A stretch of DNA of 64,000 nt from Streptomyces rubellomurinus (GTDB lineage: Bacteria; Actinomycetota; Actinomycetes; Streptomycetales; Streptomycetaceae): the NCBI RefSeq assembly GCF_000961885.1, contig NZ_JZKH01000001.1:248001-312000 (forward strand), read 5' to 3'. A program made the translations under genes and the position numbers. Below, piece after piece: positions 7,392-15,055 of this stretch (the stretch's first letter is position 1; the number at the start of each line of letters is the position of its first letter). The notes below the pieces were generated by a model that did not search any database, was not told where the DNA came from, and saw only the letters and a list, made by a program, of their open reading frames with translations.

Positions 7392-8669
7392 CTAACCAAG
7401 GTGCCGGAACGTGCCGTCTGTCGCGCGGACGGGCGTGAACTCCAGGGGAAGCGCGACGGGGCCGCGGGTGTACAGCCCGCTCTCCCGGTAGCGGAAGCCG
7501 GGGGCGAGGCGGACCCCGTCGAGCAGCGGGAGCAGCAGCGCGGCCACCGTCTCCAGCTCCGCGCGGGCGAAGGCCGCCCCGGCGCACTGGTGCAGTCCGG
7601 CGCCGAAGGCCAGGTGCTGGGCGGCGGCCGTGAAGGAGCGGGCGGTGCCCAGGTCGGGGCGGTGGATGTCGAAGGCGTCCGGGTCGGTGAACGCCGCCGG
7701 GTCGCGGTTCGCCGCGCCGATCATGCAGAAGACGGTGGCGCCGGCGGGGACGGGGGTGCCGGCGAACACGGCGTCCCGCTCCACCTGGCGCGGGATCAGC
7801 TGCACCGGCGGGGTGCGGCGCAGGGTCTCGGCGATCGCGGCCGGCAGCAGGGCCGGGTCCCGCCGGACCTGCGCCAGTTGCTCCGGGTGCTCGATCAGCT
7901 GCTTGAGGAGCTGGGCGAGGGTCTTGTCGGCGGGTTCGACGGCGGCGACCAGGACGTTGATGATCAGCGCGGTGACCTCGCGGGTGCTCATCGCGGTGCC
8001 CGTGCCGGTGCCGCCGGACCCGGCCGTGCACAGCTGCGATATCAGGTCCCCGCCGGGGCGGCGGCGCCGCTGCTCGATGACGGGCCGGAGGTGGGCCTCC
8101 AACTGCTCGGCGCAGTCCAGGCAGTGGCGGCGGCGTTCCGGGGTGAGGGCGAGGCTGGTGATGAACTCGCTGACGCCGCCGAGCCATTCGGTGATCGGCT
8201 CGGCGTCCTGCTCGTCCAGCCCCAGGACATCGAGGGTGGCCCGGACGGCGAAGGGCTTGCCGAAGTCGTTGACGAGGTCCATCCGTCCCCGTGGCAGGAA
8301 CGGCGCGAGGAGTTCGGCGGCGTTGGCGCGGACGGCGCGGACCTGCTGCTCCAGGGCCGGCCCGGTGAAGCCCCGGACGACGATCTTCCGCTTGGCGGTG
8401 TGCTCGGCCCCGGCCATCTGCGCCAGCACCGGCCCGCGCATCACCGGCTCGGCGCGGACCTGGAGCGTCTCGGTGGTGAAGGCCCGGTGGTCCGTCAGTA
8501 CCCGCCGCACGTCCTCGTACCGGGAGAGGAACCAGCTGTCGAGCGCCGGCTCGTAGTGGACCGGCGCCTGCTCGCGCAGTCCGGCGAAGTAGCGGTAGGG
8601 GTCGGCGGCGAAGTCCTCGGACAGGATGCTGAAGGGGGGATCGACCACAGGCGTGGCGGGCACGGGCAT
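7392..8669 (-). CDS. Cytochrome P450 with an altered I-helix
   Basis: A 425-aa soluble bacterial P450. The haem loop FGAGLHQCAGAAFARAE carries the cysteine ligand in the usual F-G-x-G-x-H-x-C context. The K-helix ExxR is ETLR. The I-helix motif, normally (A/G)G-x-(D/E)-T-(T/S), reads AAVEPADKT: the acidic residue is kept but the oxygen-activating threonine is replaced by proline. I recall EPADKT-type I-helices from P450s related to CypX (cyclodipeptide-linked), but no cyclodipeptide synthase is in this window. The ATG at 8669 has a GAAAGG site. The STAND ATPase gene follows 36 bp downstream. No ferredoxin gene is adjacent. The substrate is unknown. Confidence 0.93.
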   Translation of the reverse strand: MPVPATPVVDPPFSILSEDFAADPYRYFAGLREQAPVHYEPALDSWFLSRYEDVRRVLTDHRAFTTETLQVRAEPVMRGPVLAQMAGAEHTAKRKIVVRGFTGPALEQQVRAVRANAAELLAPFLPRGRMDLVNDFGKPFAVRATLDVLGLDEQDAEPITEWLGGVSEFITSLALTPERRRHCLDCAEQLEAHLRPVIEQRRRRPGGDLISQLCTAGSGGTGTGTAMSTREVTALIINVLVAAVEPADKTLAQLLKQLIEHPEQLAQVRRDPALLPAAIAETLRRTPPVQLIPRQVERDAVFAGTPVPAGATVFCMIGAANRDPAAFTDPDAFDIHRPDLGTARSFTAAAQHLAFGAGLHQCAGAAFARAELETVAALLLPLLDGVRLAPGFRYRESGLYTRGPVALPLEFTPVRATDGTFRHLG

Positions 8670-9214
8670 GGCGGGCCTTTCGGGGGCCGGGGAAAGGGCG
8701 GTCGTACGGCGGACCGTCAGGCCGCGGTCGCCGGCAGCTCGGCGGCAGGCTCGGCGAGCAGCCGGTGTTCGGTGCGGCTGGTGAGATAGCGGGCGCCGGG
8801 GGCGCCTCGCCGATAAACGCAACTACTTAGCCTTTAGGGGCCGGGGGCGCCGCCCCCCGCCCGCGCGGCGAGCGCCGGCACGGTGAGCGCCCCCGCCCCT
8901 GCACCGACTGCTGAACCCGCGCACTGCGCCCGCCGGGCCGCGTGCTCGCTCGCTCACTCATGCGCCCAGCGCAACTGCTTAACGCGAAAGATTCGCGTCT
9001 ACGGCACCGCTCGCTGAGCATGCCGACCCAGGGGTAGTTCGCGCGCCGCGGCACCACATGCCGGTGCCGGTCACACCCGGAGGGCGTGACCGGCACCGGC
9101 GAAGCGGGGCGGAGCCGATTCGGGTCACGGAAATTCGTCGGCGACCCAAGTGGTGCGGAACTCACGGCAATACGGCCGAACGAATTTCCGTTCGAGGCCC
9201 GCCCCGCCGATTCG
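8670..9214. other. 545-bp spacer upstream of the P450 gene
   Basis: I see no convincing gene. On the minus strand, about 8827-8719, one frame reads RGAPGARYLTSRTEHRLLAE and ends in a stop, with coding-like codon use but no start codon, so it may be a gene remnant. GCAACTACTTA (8819-8829) and GCAACTGCTTA (8971-8981) form an 11-bp near-repeat of unknown role. A strong hairpin at 9060-9100 terminates the crystallin-like gene. The remainder should contain the P450 promoter, which I could not locate precisely. Confidence 0.5.
9060..9100 (-). terminator. Strong hairpin terminator of the crystallin-like gene
   Basis: A perfect 15-bp inverted repeat, GCCGGTGCCGGTCAC (9060-9074) with its complement at 9086-9100 and an 11-nt loop. 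It lies about 115 bp after the stop of the leftward secreted protein gene. There is no T-run, as is common in streptomycetes. Confidence 0.75.
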
Positions 9215-9571
9215 TCAGAGGATCCGGATGGAGTTCACCTTCGGCGGGCGGTTCGGGAACGTGATGTCGGTCCAGCGGTTGATCCTCACCGAGTCGCCGT
9301 TGGCGTCGCTGTAGACCAGGTCGTTGTTCCCCGTGGAGATCCGGTCGACCCACCGCCCGCCGAAGCCGATCGACCCCGCGTTCGCGTAGCAGTCGACGCT
9401 GTCCCGGCCGTCGAGGTGCGACCAGATCTTCAGGAAGTCGTTGCGGCTCCCGTCGCACTGGACGTGGTCGATGGCGAACGCGTTGCCGGACGGCACGGCC
9501 ACGGTGAGCGTGGCCGCCGCGGCGAAGGCCACGGCCAGCGAGCTCGCGGCCTTCTTCGCTTTCGAGATCAT
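9215..9571 (-). CDS. Secreted beta/gamma-crystallin-like protein
   Basis: A 118-aa exported protein. Residues 1-33 are a Sec signal peptide: MISKAKKAASS, a hydrophobic core AVAFAAAATLTVAV and cleavage near NAFA. The mature ~85 residues fit the streptomycete beta/gamma-crystallin (killer-toxin-like) type: CDGSRNDFLKIW, a second cysteine in DSVDCYANAG, a glycine-rich strand SIGFGGRWVDRI, and STGNNDLVYSDANG, which resembles the N/D-N/D-x-x-S calcium-binding turn. The family includes antifungal and inhibitor proteins; which activity applies here is unknown. A GGGGAG site lies 5 nt before the ATG. A recognisable promoter and a terminator flank it, so it is transcribed alone. Confidence 0.8.
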   Translation of the reverse strand: MISKAKKAASSLAVAFAAAATLTVAVPSGNAFAIDHVQCDGSRNDFLKIWSHLDGRDSVDCYANAGSIGFGGRWVDRISTGNNDLVYSDANGDSVRINRWTDITFPNRPPKVNSIRIL

Positions 9572-9614
9572 GGATTCTCCCCAGTCTGATGAAACGTTGA
9601 ATCGGAGTCCGCTG

Positions 9615-9634
9615 CGCAACGAGTTTCCGTTGCG
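9615..9634. promoter_or_regulatory. Inverted repeat in the leader of the crystallin-like gene
   Basis: CGCAACG (9615-9621) and CGTTGCG (9628-9634) form a perfect 7-bp inverted repeat just downstream of the predicted start of transcription. It is a possible operator or leader hairpin. Confidence 0.35.
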
Positions 9635-9646
9635 TCGTACCCGATC

Positions 9647-9675
9647 AGTATCCGGACCGCCTTTCTTGGGGTCAA
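9647..9675 (-). promoter_or_regulatory. Sigma-70-type promoter of the crystallin-like gene
   Basis: On the minus strand TTGACC (9675-9670) is followed, after exactly 17 bp, by GATACT (9652-9647), 4 of 6 matches to TATAAT. This leaves a leader of about 70 nt before the ATG at 9571. It fits a vegetative, HrdB-type promoter. Confidence 0.55.
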
Positions 9676-10027
9676 TCGAACAGCCCTCGCTCTCATTTGT
9701 TCTCGGCCATTCCCGTCCGGAGTTTCCGAGCGGCGTGGGGCGTGTTGTTCTGGCGTGTCGCGAGCGGTTCCGGGACCGGGCGGACGAATCGTCGACCGGA
9801 GTCCGCCTCCTGCCCGCTCCGACGTGGAGTGACAGCCGGACCGCCGACCGCGCCGGACGGGCGCCGAGGGGCACGTGGCCGGGAGAGGAGGGTGGGGCCG
9901 GCGAGTTCGCGCAATGACGTGCCGCGCGCTGCCGGGAGGGGACGGGCGGCCGATCCTGCGAAGCCGCTGCTGCCGCACCGGCCACCGGACGAGAGCCGTC
10001 GACGGATCGCCGCCGGGGGCGGTAACG

Positions 10028-10073
10028 GGACCGCCCGGTCGCCGGCTCGGGTGAGTCGGCGACCGGGCGGTCC
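10028..10073 (-). terminator. Strong hairpin terminator of the pxp/permease unit
   Basis: A perfect 17-bp inverted repeat (10028-10044 with 10057-10073, 12-nt loop) begins 18 bp after the stop of the leftward NCS1 permease gene. It is the likely end of the pxpA-pxpB-pxpC-permease transcript. Confidence 0.8.
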
Positions 10074-10091
10074 GGAAGAGGCGTCGTGCGG

Positions 10092-11567
10092 TCAGACGGT
10101 GGCGGCGGCCCGTTCGGTCCGCTCGGTCCGCTCGGTCTCCGGGGTGGCGGGGGTGTTCTCCCGGGGGGTGGGGAGCACGGCCATGATCACGCCGGAGATC
10201 ACGATGGTCGCCGCCCAGGCGAGCCCGTACCGGCCGACCGGAGTGCCGGAGAGCGGGCCGGCGAACCAGTCGCACTTGGTGAAGGCGAGCCCGATCAGCA
10301 GCGCCAGGACCCAGGACACCATCGCCTGCCAGCAGAAGCCGCCCACGTACCAGTAGCGGCTGTTCCTGCTGGTGTCCATCAGCGCGGCGGGGTCGTAGCG
10401 CACCGCGCGCGAGCGGCGACGGTACATGTCCACCGCGTAGACGCCGATCCAGGCCGAGAAGGAGACCGCGAGCAGGATCAGGAAGGTGATGAAGGAGCCC
10501 AGGAAGCTCTTGGCGACCAGCATCAGCAGCAGGCCGCCGACCAGCGAGATCACGGCGTTGATGCTGACGGCCAGGGCGCGCGGCAGCCGAACGCCCATGG
10601 TCTGCGCGGTGAAGCCGGCCGAGTACATGGAGAGGCTGTTGATCAGCAGCATGCCCACGATCGCGGTCAGCAGGTAGGGCACGGCCAGCCAGGTCGGCAG
10701 CAGGTCACCGAGGAAGGAGACCGGGTCCGCGGCATCCGCGAGGCCGGGCGAGGCCACCGCCATCACGGCGCCCATCAGCACCATCGGCACCATGACGATG
10801 CCGGCACCGGAGACCGTCACGCCGACGATCTTCCGGCCGGAGGCGGCGTGCGGCAGGTAGCGGGCGAAGTCCGGGCCGGTGGGGACCCAGCTGATGCCAC
10901 CGGCGGCGATGGTCCCGACGCCGGCGATCATCATCGCCGTGGTGCCCGCGGGCTTGGCGAAGACCTCGCTCCACCGCATGGTCGCGATCAGGTAGCCCAG
11001 CACCAGGACGCTGAAGATCCCGAAGAGGTACGTCGACCAGGTGTTGCAGACGTTCAGCGCCTTGCGGCCCATACCGGAGACCAGGAAGGTGCAGGCGACG
11101 AAGGCGAAGAGGGTGACCACGATCAGCGCGGTGTTGCTCTTGACGCCGAAGACCAGGTCGAGGACGGTCAGCACGGCGTAGGCGCCGGTGACGGCGTTGA
11201 TCGTCTCCCAGCCGAACCGGGCGATCCAGAGGATCGCACCGGGGAAGAGGTTCCCGCGCACGCCGAAGGTGGCCCGGGACAGGGTCGCGCCCGGCGCCCC
11301 GCCCCACTTCCCGGAGACCGACAGCACGCCGACCAGCCCGAACGAGACGAGCGCGGCGCACGCGGCGACGACCAGGACCTGCCAGAAGTTCAAGTGGTTG
11401 AACACCACCAGGGCGGCGCCCATGGTGAGCAGCAGGACGCTGATGTTCGCCGCGACCCAGGTCGGGAAGAGCTCGCGGACTCTGCCCCCGCGCTCGTGGT
11501 CGGGGACGGGTTCGATGCCGCGTGTCTCTATCGCGCCGTCTGCGTCGACGGTGGACAGGTTGTCCAT
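10092..11567 (-). CDS. NCS1-family permease (cytosine/hydantoin type), possible 5-oxoproline importer
   Basis: A 491-aa membrane protein of the nucleobase:cation symporter-1 family with about 12 hydrophobic helices. Family marks are the entry segment FPTWVAANISVLLLTMGAAL, GVRGNLFPGAILWIARFGWE in helix 3, and SWVPTGPDFARYLP, which is typical of CodB-like members. NCS1 carriers import cytosine, purines or hydantoins by sodium or proton symport. Here the gene lies 233 bp downstream of pxpC, on the same strand and before a strong terminator. 5-Oxoproline is a small cyclic amide with some resemblance to hydantoin, so import of 5-oxoproline is a reasonable inference, not a demonstrated function. 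It may also have its own promoter in the 233-bp gap. Start: ATG with a GGAG site. Confidence 0.9.
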   Translation of the reverse strand: MDNLSTVDADGAIETRGIEPVPDHERGGRVRELFPTWVAANISVLLLTMGAALVVFNHLNFWQVLVVAACAALVSFGLVGVLSVSGKWGGAPGATLSRATFGVRGNLFPGAILWIARFGWETINAVTGAYAVLTVLDLVFGVKSNTALIVVTLFAFVACTFLVSGMGRKALNVCNTWSTYLFGIFSVLVLGYLIATMRWSEVFAKPAGTTAMMIAGVGTIAAGGISWVPTGPDFARYLPHAASGRKIVGVTVSGAGIVMVPMVLMGAVMAVASPGLADAADPVSFLGDLLPTWLAVPYLLTAIVGMLLINSLSMYSAGFTAQTMGVRLPRALAVSINAVISLVGGLLLMLVAKSFLGSFITFLILLAVSFSAWIGVYAVDMYRRRSRAVRYDPAALMDTSRNSRYWYVGGFCWQAMVSWVLALLIGLAFTKCDWFAGPLSGTPVGRYGLAWAATIVISGVIMAVLPTPRENTPATPETERTERTERAAATV

Positions 11568-11800
11568 GAGGGTGACTCCGTGCGTGTGAAGCGGGAGATG
11601 AATCGGTCAAATGGGACATACATGGAACTCTTCGCGCGTAGCGCGGGAGTTGAGTCATCCTACTTTGTCCATTTCGACTCTCGGCACCGTCCCGGCGATC
11701 ATGAGCGGGGCCCCACGACGAGCGCGGCCGCGGGGACGCCGCCGAGGTCGCCCACCCGCGCGGAGTATCCGGTCGATCGACGACGCGTGGGACGGGTCCG

Positions 11801-12706
11801 TCAGCGCAGGCGGACGGGGGTGAAGCGGACCGGGGTCCCCGGGGCGGCCTGGGCGGCGGCGGGGAGGGCGGCGGCGGGGACCACGCCGATGACGGGGTAG
11901 CCGCCGGTGGTCGGGTGGTCGGCGAGGAAGACCACCGGACGGCCGGACGGCGGCACCTGGACGGCGCCCAGCACCATGCCCTCGCTGGGCAGTTCGCCCT
12001 CGGCGGCGCGCTCCAGCGGCGGGCCGTCCAGGCGCAGGCCGATCCGGTTGCTGGTCGTCGAGACGTGGTAGACGGAGCGTGCCAGGGCGTCGAGGGCCCT
12101 GGCGGTGAACCAGTCGTCACGCGGGCCGAGCACGAGCGGGAGGACCAGCCGGGCGGGCGGGGCGGCCCAGGGCAGCACGTCCGCCCCGGCCGGCGGGCCG
12201 GCCGGGGCCCCGAGCGCCAGGCGGTCCCCGGCGGACAGCGGCGCGGGGCCGAGGCCGGAGAGCAGGTCGGTCGAGCGGCTGCCGAGGACCGGGGCGGCGG
12301 CGACCCCGCCCGCGAAGGCGAGGTAGCTGCGCACCCCCCGGGTCGCGGGGCCGAGGTCGAGCCGCGCGCCGGCGGGCAGCCGGACCGGGGCGCCCCAGGC
12401 GGCGGGCTGGCCGTCGACCCGGACGGCGCACGGCGCCCCGGCCACGGCCACCGTGACCGGCCGGTCGACCCGGACCGCACAGCCGAGCACCGTGGTCTCC
12501 AGGGCGGCCGCCCCGGCCGGGTTGCCGACCAGCCGGTTGGCCAGCAGGTGGGCCGGCCGGTCGAGCGCACCGGAGCGCGGCACGCCCAGGTGGGCGTGGC
12601 CCGGCCGGCCGAGGTCCTGGACGGTGGTCAGCAGACCCGCGCTGACGACGGTGACGGTCGCTGGTCCGCCGCTCGCCGGTTCCCCTGTCACGGCTCCCCC
12701 GATCAT
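11801..12706 (-). CDS. pxpC: 5-Oxoprolinase subunit PxpC (biotin-dependent carboxyltransferase-like)
   Basis: A 301-aa homologue of PxpC (KipA/YbgK-like), one of three subunits of the bacterial ATP-dependent 5-oxoprolinase that opens pyroglutamate to glutamate. Recognisable segments are LLTTVQDLGRPGHAHLGVPR, GALDRPAHLLANRLVGNP, LAFAGGV, and near the C-terminus MVLGAVQVPPSGRPVVFLAD with TTGGYPVIGVV, a conserved order for this family. The domain proper begins near residue 17. Two starts are possible: the ATG at 12706 inside a tandem repeat of RBS-like units, or the in-frame GTG five codons on. It follows pxpB by about 40 bp. The next gene downstream is the NCS1 permease. Confidence 0.93.
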   Translation of the reverse strand: MIGGAVTGEPASGGPATVTVVSAGLLTTVQDLGRPGHAHLGVPRSGALDRPAHLLANRLVGNPAGAAALETTVLGCAVRVDRPVTVAVAGAPCAVRVDGQPAAWGAPVRLPAGARLDLGPATRGVRSYLAFAGGVAAAPVLGSRSTDLLSGLGPAPLSAGDRLALGAPAGPPAGADVLPWAAPPARLVLPLVLGPRDDWFTARALDALARSVYHVSTTSNRIGLRLDGPPLERAAEGELPSEGMVLGAVQVPPSGRPVVFLADHPTTGGYPVIGVVPAAALPAAAQAAPGTPVRFTPVRLR

Positions 12707-12760
12707 GCTTCCTCGATCATGCTTCTTCGATACACGCTTCCTCGATCACGCTTCCTCGAT
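12698..12760 (-). repeat. Tandem 14-bp array of RBS-plus-start units between pxpB and pxpC
   Basis: On the minus strand the pxpB 3' end and the gap to pxpC consist of four units of the form ATCGAGGAAGCRTG: two end in GTG and two in ATG, and one is a base longer. A fifth, degenerate unit ends in the GTG of pxpC codon 6. Each complete unit contains a purine-rich GARGA stretch and a start-like triplet. The first unit carries the pxpB stop codon. The array could affect translational coupling or initiation of pxpC. Confidence 0.8.
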
Positions 12761-13363
12761 GACGAACCGCACCCGCGTCCCCGGGGCGAACAGGGCGGCC
12801 GGCTCGCGCGCGGCGTCCCACAGCGGGGCCTCGGTGCGGCCGATCAGCTGCCAGCCGCCCGGGGACGAGCGCGGATAGACGCCGGTGTACGGGCCGGCCA
12901 GGGCGACCGCGCCGGCCGGCACGGCGCTGCGGGGCACGGCCCGGCGCGGGACGTGGTACCGCTCGGCGAGGCCGGTGAGGTAGCCGAAGCCGGGGGCGAA
13001 CCCGCTGAAGGCGACGCGGAATTCGGTCGCGGAGTGGATGCGCGCGACGGCGTCCTCCGCGACGCCCCAGAGCGCGGCGACCTCCGCGAGGTCCGCGCCG
13101 TCGTAGCGGACGGGGACGGTCACCACCGGGCCGAGCCGCTCCGGGGCGGGCGGCACCCGCCAGGTGGCCAGTTCGGTGGCCAGGGCACGCGGGTCGGCCA
13201 CCCCGTCGAGCAGCACGGTCCGCTCGGCCGGGACGATCTCGTCCACCGGCGGCAGCCCGAACACCGCGCGCCTGCGCAGGAGTTCGGCGTGGAAGGCGGC
13301 GGTCCGGTCGGCGTCGGCGAGTTCGACCAGCAGGGCGTGCGGGCCGACCCGCAGCACTCTCAT
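12746..13363 (-). CDS. pxpB: 5-Oxoprolinase subunit PxpB
   Basis: A 205-aa homologue of PxpB (KipI/YbgJ-like), the second 5-oxoprolinase subunit. Family features are MRVLRVGPHALLVEL at the start, VTVPVRYDGADLAEVA with the conserved DGxDL turn, HSATEFRVAFSGFAPGFGYL (the signature F-x-G-F-x-P-G-F-x-Y-L), VPRRAVPRSAVPAGAVALAG, and SPGGWQLIGRT near the end. The ATG overlaps the pxpA stop in ATGA (13360-13363), so translation is coupled. In other bacteria, PxpB and PxpC form a complex that acts with PxpA. The 3' end lies within the 14-bp repeat array. Confidence 0.95.
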   Translation of the reverse strand: MRVLRVGPHALLVELADADRTAAFHAELLRRRAVFGLPPVDEIVPAERTVLLDGVADPRALATELATWRVPPAPERLGPVVTVPVRYDGADLAEVAALWGVAEDAVARIHSATEFRVAFSGFAPGFGYLTGLAERYHVPRRAVPRSAVPAGAVALAGPYTGVYPRSSPGGWQLIGRTEAPLWDAAREPAALFAPGTRVRFVIEEA

Positions 13364-14160
13364 GCGAACGCCTCGACGCGCACCCCGGCCGCGCGCAGCG
13401 CCGTCCGGACGCGGCGGGCGAGGTCCGCCGCCCCGGGGGTGTCGCCGTGCAGGCACAGCGAGCGGGCGCGCAGGCGGATCCGCTCGCCGGTGTGGGCGGC
13501 GAGCAGGCCGTCGCGGGCGATGCCGACCGAGCGGCGGACCACGGCGTCGGGGTCGTGGACGACCGCACCCGGTTCCCGGCGGGAGAGCAGCGTGCCCTCC
13601 GGGGTGTAGGCGCGGTCGCCGAACGCCTCGGCGACGACCGGCAGTCCGGCCCGCCGGGCCGCCTCGTGCAGTCGAGAGCCGGGCAGCCCGAGCACCGGCG
13701 ACGGTGTTCCGGGCAGAGCGAGCCGGACGCCACGGACCACGGCCGCCGCCTGTTCCTCGTCGTGCACCGTGCGGTTGTAGAGCGCGCCGTGCGGTTTGAC
13801 GTAGCCGACCTTGGCGCCGGCGGCCTGCGCGAACACCTGCAACGCCCCTATCTGGTAGGCGATTTCGTCGGCCAGCTCGTCCGGGGGGACGTCCATCGCC
13901 CGCCGCCCGAAGCCGGCCAGGTCCCGGTAGGAGACCTGCGCGCCGATCCGCACCCCGCGCTCGGCGGCCAGCGCGCACACCCGTCGCATGGTGGACGGGT
14001 CCCCGGCGTGGAAGCCGCAGGCGACGTTGGCGCTGGTGACCACCGACAGCAGGGCCGCGTCGTCGGTGAGCGTCCAGCGGCCGAAGCCCTCGCCGAGGTC
14101 GGCGTTCAGGTCGATCACCGGTTCCGGTACGGCCGCGGGCTCCGCCCGTCCGTCCGTCAC
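13360..14160 (-). CDS. pxpA: 5-Oxoprolinase subunit PxpA (LamB/YcsF family)
   Basis: A 266-aa LamB/YcsF-family protein, the PxpA subunit of the ATP-dependent 5-oxoprolinase. The family start IDLNADLGEGFGRW is followed by TSANVACGFHAGDPSTM, where the conserved CGFHAGDP loop lies. QVSYRDLAGFGRR, YVKPHGALYNR and CLHGDTPGA complete the pattern. The start is the GTG at 14160, overlapping the regulator's stop as GTGA; this places the conserved IDLNADLGE about 13 residues in. The gene sits in the order regulator, pxpA, pxpB, pxpC, permease, with 4-base overlaps at the first two junctions. That strongly supports one pathway unit converting 5-oxoproline to glutamate. Confidence 0.95.
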   Translation of the reverse strand: MTDGRAEPAAVPEPVIDLNADLGEGFGRWTLTDDAALLSVVTSANVACGFHAGDPSTMRRVCALAAERGVRIGAQVSYRDLAGFGRRAMDVPPDELADEIAYQIGALQVFAQAAGAKVGYVKPHGALYNRTVHDEEQAAAVVRGVRLALPGTPSPVLGLPGSRLHEAARRAGLPVVAEAFGDRAYTPEGTLLSRREPGAVVHDPDAVVRRSVGIARDGLLAAHTGERIRLRARSLCLHGDTPGAADLARRVRTALRAAGVRVEAFA

Positions 14161-14864
14161 CGCCCGGCTCCCGGGGCCTGCCCGCGCTCGGCCATGGCGC
14201 GGACGATCATCGCGCGCGCGTCGTCCAGGTACCTGGTCAACTCGACCTCGGCGTCGTCGATCTCGCCCGACTCCAGCAGCCCCGCGAGCGTCTGGTTGCG
14301 CCCCAGGAACGGTTCGTGGAGCGCGCGCGGGGAGGGGACGGCGGCGAAGGCCAGCCGCAGTTCCGCCATCAGCCGGGTCATGCACTCGTCGATCCTCCCG
14401 CTGCCGGCCAGCCCGGCGACGGCCTGGTGGAAGTGCAGGTCGGCGGTGCCCACCGCGGCCCAGTCACCGAGCAGTTCGGCCGCCTCCGCCCGCGCGAGCG
14501 CGGCCCGCACGGCGGCCAGGCGCTCCGGCGCCGCGCTGCGCAGCGCGCGCACCCCGGCCATCTCCAGGGCCAGGCGCAGCGTGTAGATGTCGGCGACGTC
14601 CTCCGGTTCGAGGACCCGGACGAACACCCCGCGGTTCAGCTCGTGGACGACCAGGCGCTGGTCGGCCAGCTGCCGGAACGCCTCCCGGAGGGTGTTGCGC
14701 GAGACCGCGAGCGCCTCGCCCAGCGCCTCCTCCGACAGCCGCGTTCCGGAGGCGAGTCGGCCCTCGGTGATGTGCTCGCGCAGCACTTCGGCCACCCGCT
14801 GGGCGGCGCTGGCGCGTTCGAGCCGGCCCCGGTCGGCCGCGAGTGCGTCGAAAACCCCGGTCAA
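14157..14864 (-). CDS. GntR-family regulator with FCD domain
   Basis: A 235-aa FadR-subfamily GntR regulator. The N-terminal winged helix reads RVAEVLREHITEGRLASGTR, then LSEEALGEALAVSRNTLREA, the recognition helix. The C-terminal FCD effector domain begins near residue 85 (DIYTLRLALEMAGVRAL) and keeps a histidine-rich DLHFHQAVAGLAGS helix, typical of members that bind a small organic acid near a metal. The start is TTG at 14864 with GGAGG six bases upstream; no better start is visible. It overlaps pxpA by 4 bp and is divergent from the DUF969 gene. A palindrome in the spacer is the probable operator. 5-Oxoproline or glutamate is the natural effector guess. Confidence 0.93.
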   Translation of the reverse strand: MTGVFDALAADRGRLERASAAQRVAEVLREHITEGRLASGTRLSEEALGEALAVSRNTLREAFRQLADQRLVVHELNRGVFVRVLEPEDVADIYTLRLALEMAGVRALRSAAPERLAAVRAALARAEAAELLGDWAAVGTADLHFHQAVAGLAGSGRIDECMTRLMAELRLAFAAVPSPRALHEPFLGRNQTLAGLLESGEIDDAEVELTRYLDDARAMIVRAMAERGQAPGAGR

Positions 14865-14915
14865 GTCCTGCCTCCTGCCGCCGCGTTCCGCTCGTACGGA
14901 GCCGCTCCTGAACTC

Positions 14916-14945
14916 TTGTCGGATTGTTCCACAATCCCCTAACCT
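14916..14945 (+). promoter_or_regulatory. Promoter with embedded GntR operator upstream of DUF969
   Basis: TTGTCG (14916-14921) and TAACCT (14940-14945) are spaced 18 bp apart and could form a -35/-10 pair reading right. Most of the spacer is a perfect palindrome, GGATTGT-TCC-ACAATCC (14921-14937), which resembles the TNGTNNNACNA sites of FadR-type regulators. It sits 57 bp upstream of the divergent GntR gene, so one site could repress both units. Confidence 0.6.
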
Positions 14946-15055
14946 CTCGGCAACCCCCCGCGAGGTCGCGGCCCACCGGCCGGGACCTCCCGCGCCCGTG
15001 GCGTCGCAGACGACCGCGCACCCGGCGTGGACCCCTCCGAAAGGCGACCAGCCAC

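Larger units (their letters stand above)
9572..10091. other. 520-bp intergenic region
   Basis: It holds the promoter and leader of the crystallin-like gene at the left end and the permease terminator at the right end (10028-10073). The middle, about 9680-10020, has no gene, repeat or RNA that I can recognise. Confidence 0.6.

Noticed and set aside
3332..8669. A secondary-metabolite gene cluster around the P450 and carotenoid oxygenase
   Set aside because: There are no core biosynthetic enzymes (PKS, NRPS, terpene synthase, phytoene synthase or cyclodipeptide synthase) in the window.
8719..8827. Short minus-strand coding-like stretch (RYLTSRTEHRLLAE)
   Set aside because: Codon use is plausible but there is no start codon and no recognised family; it is noted only as a possible remnant.
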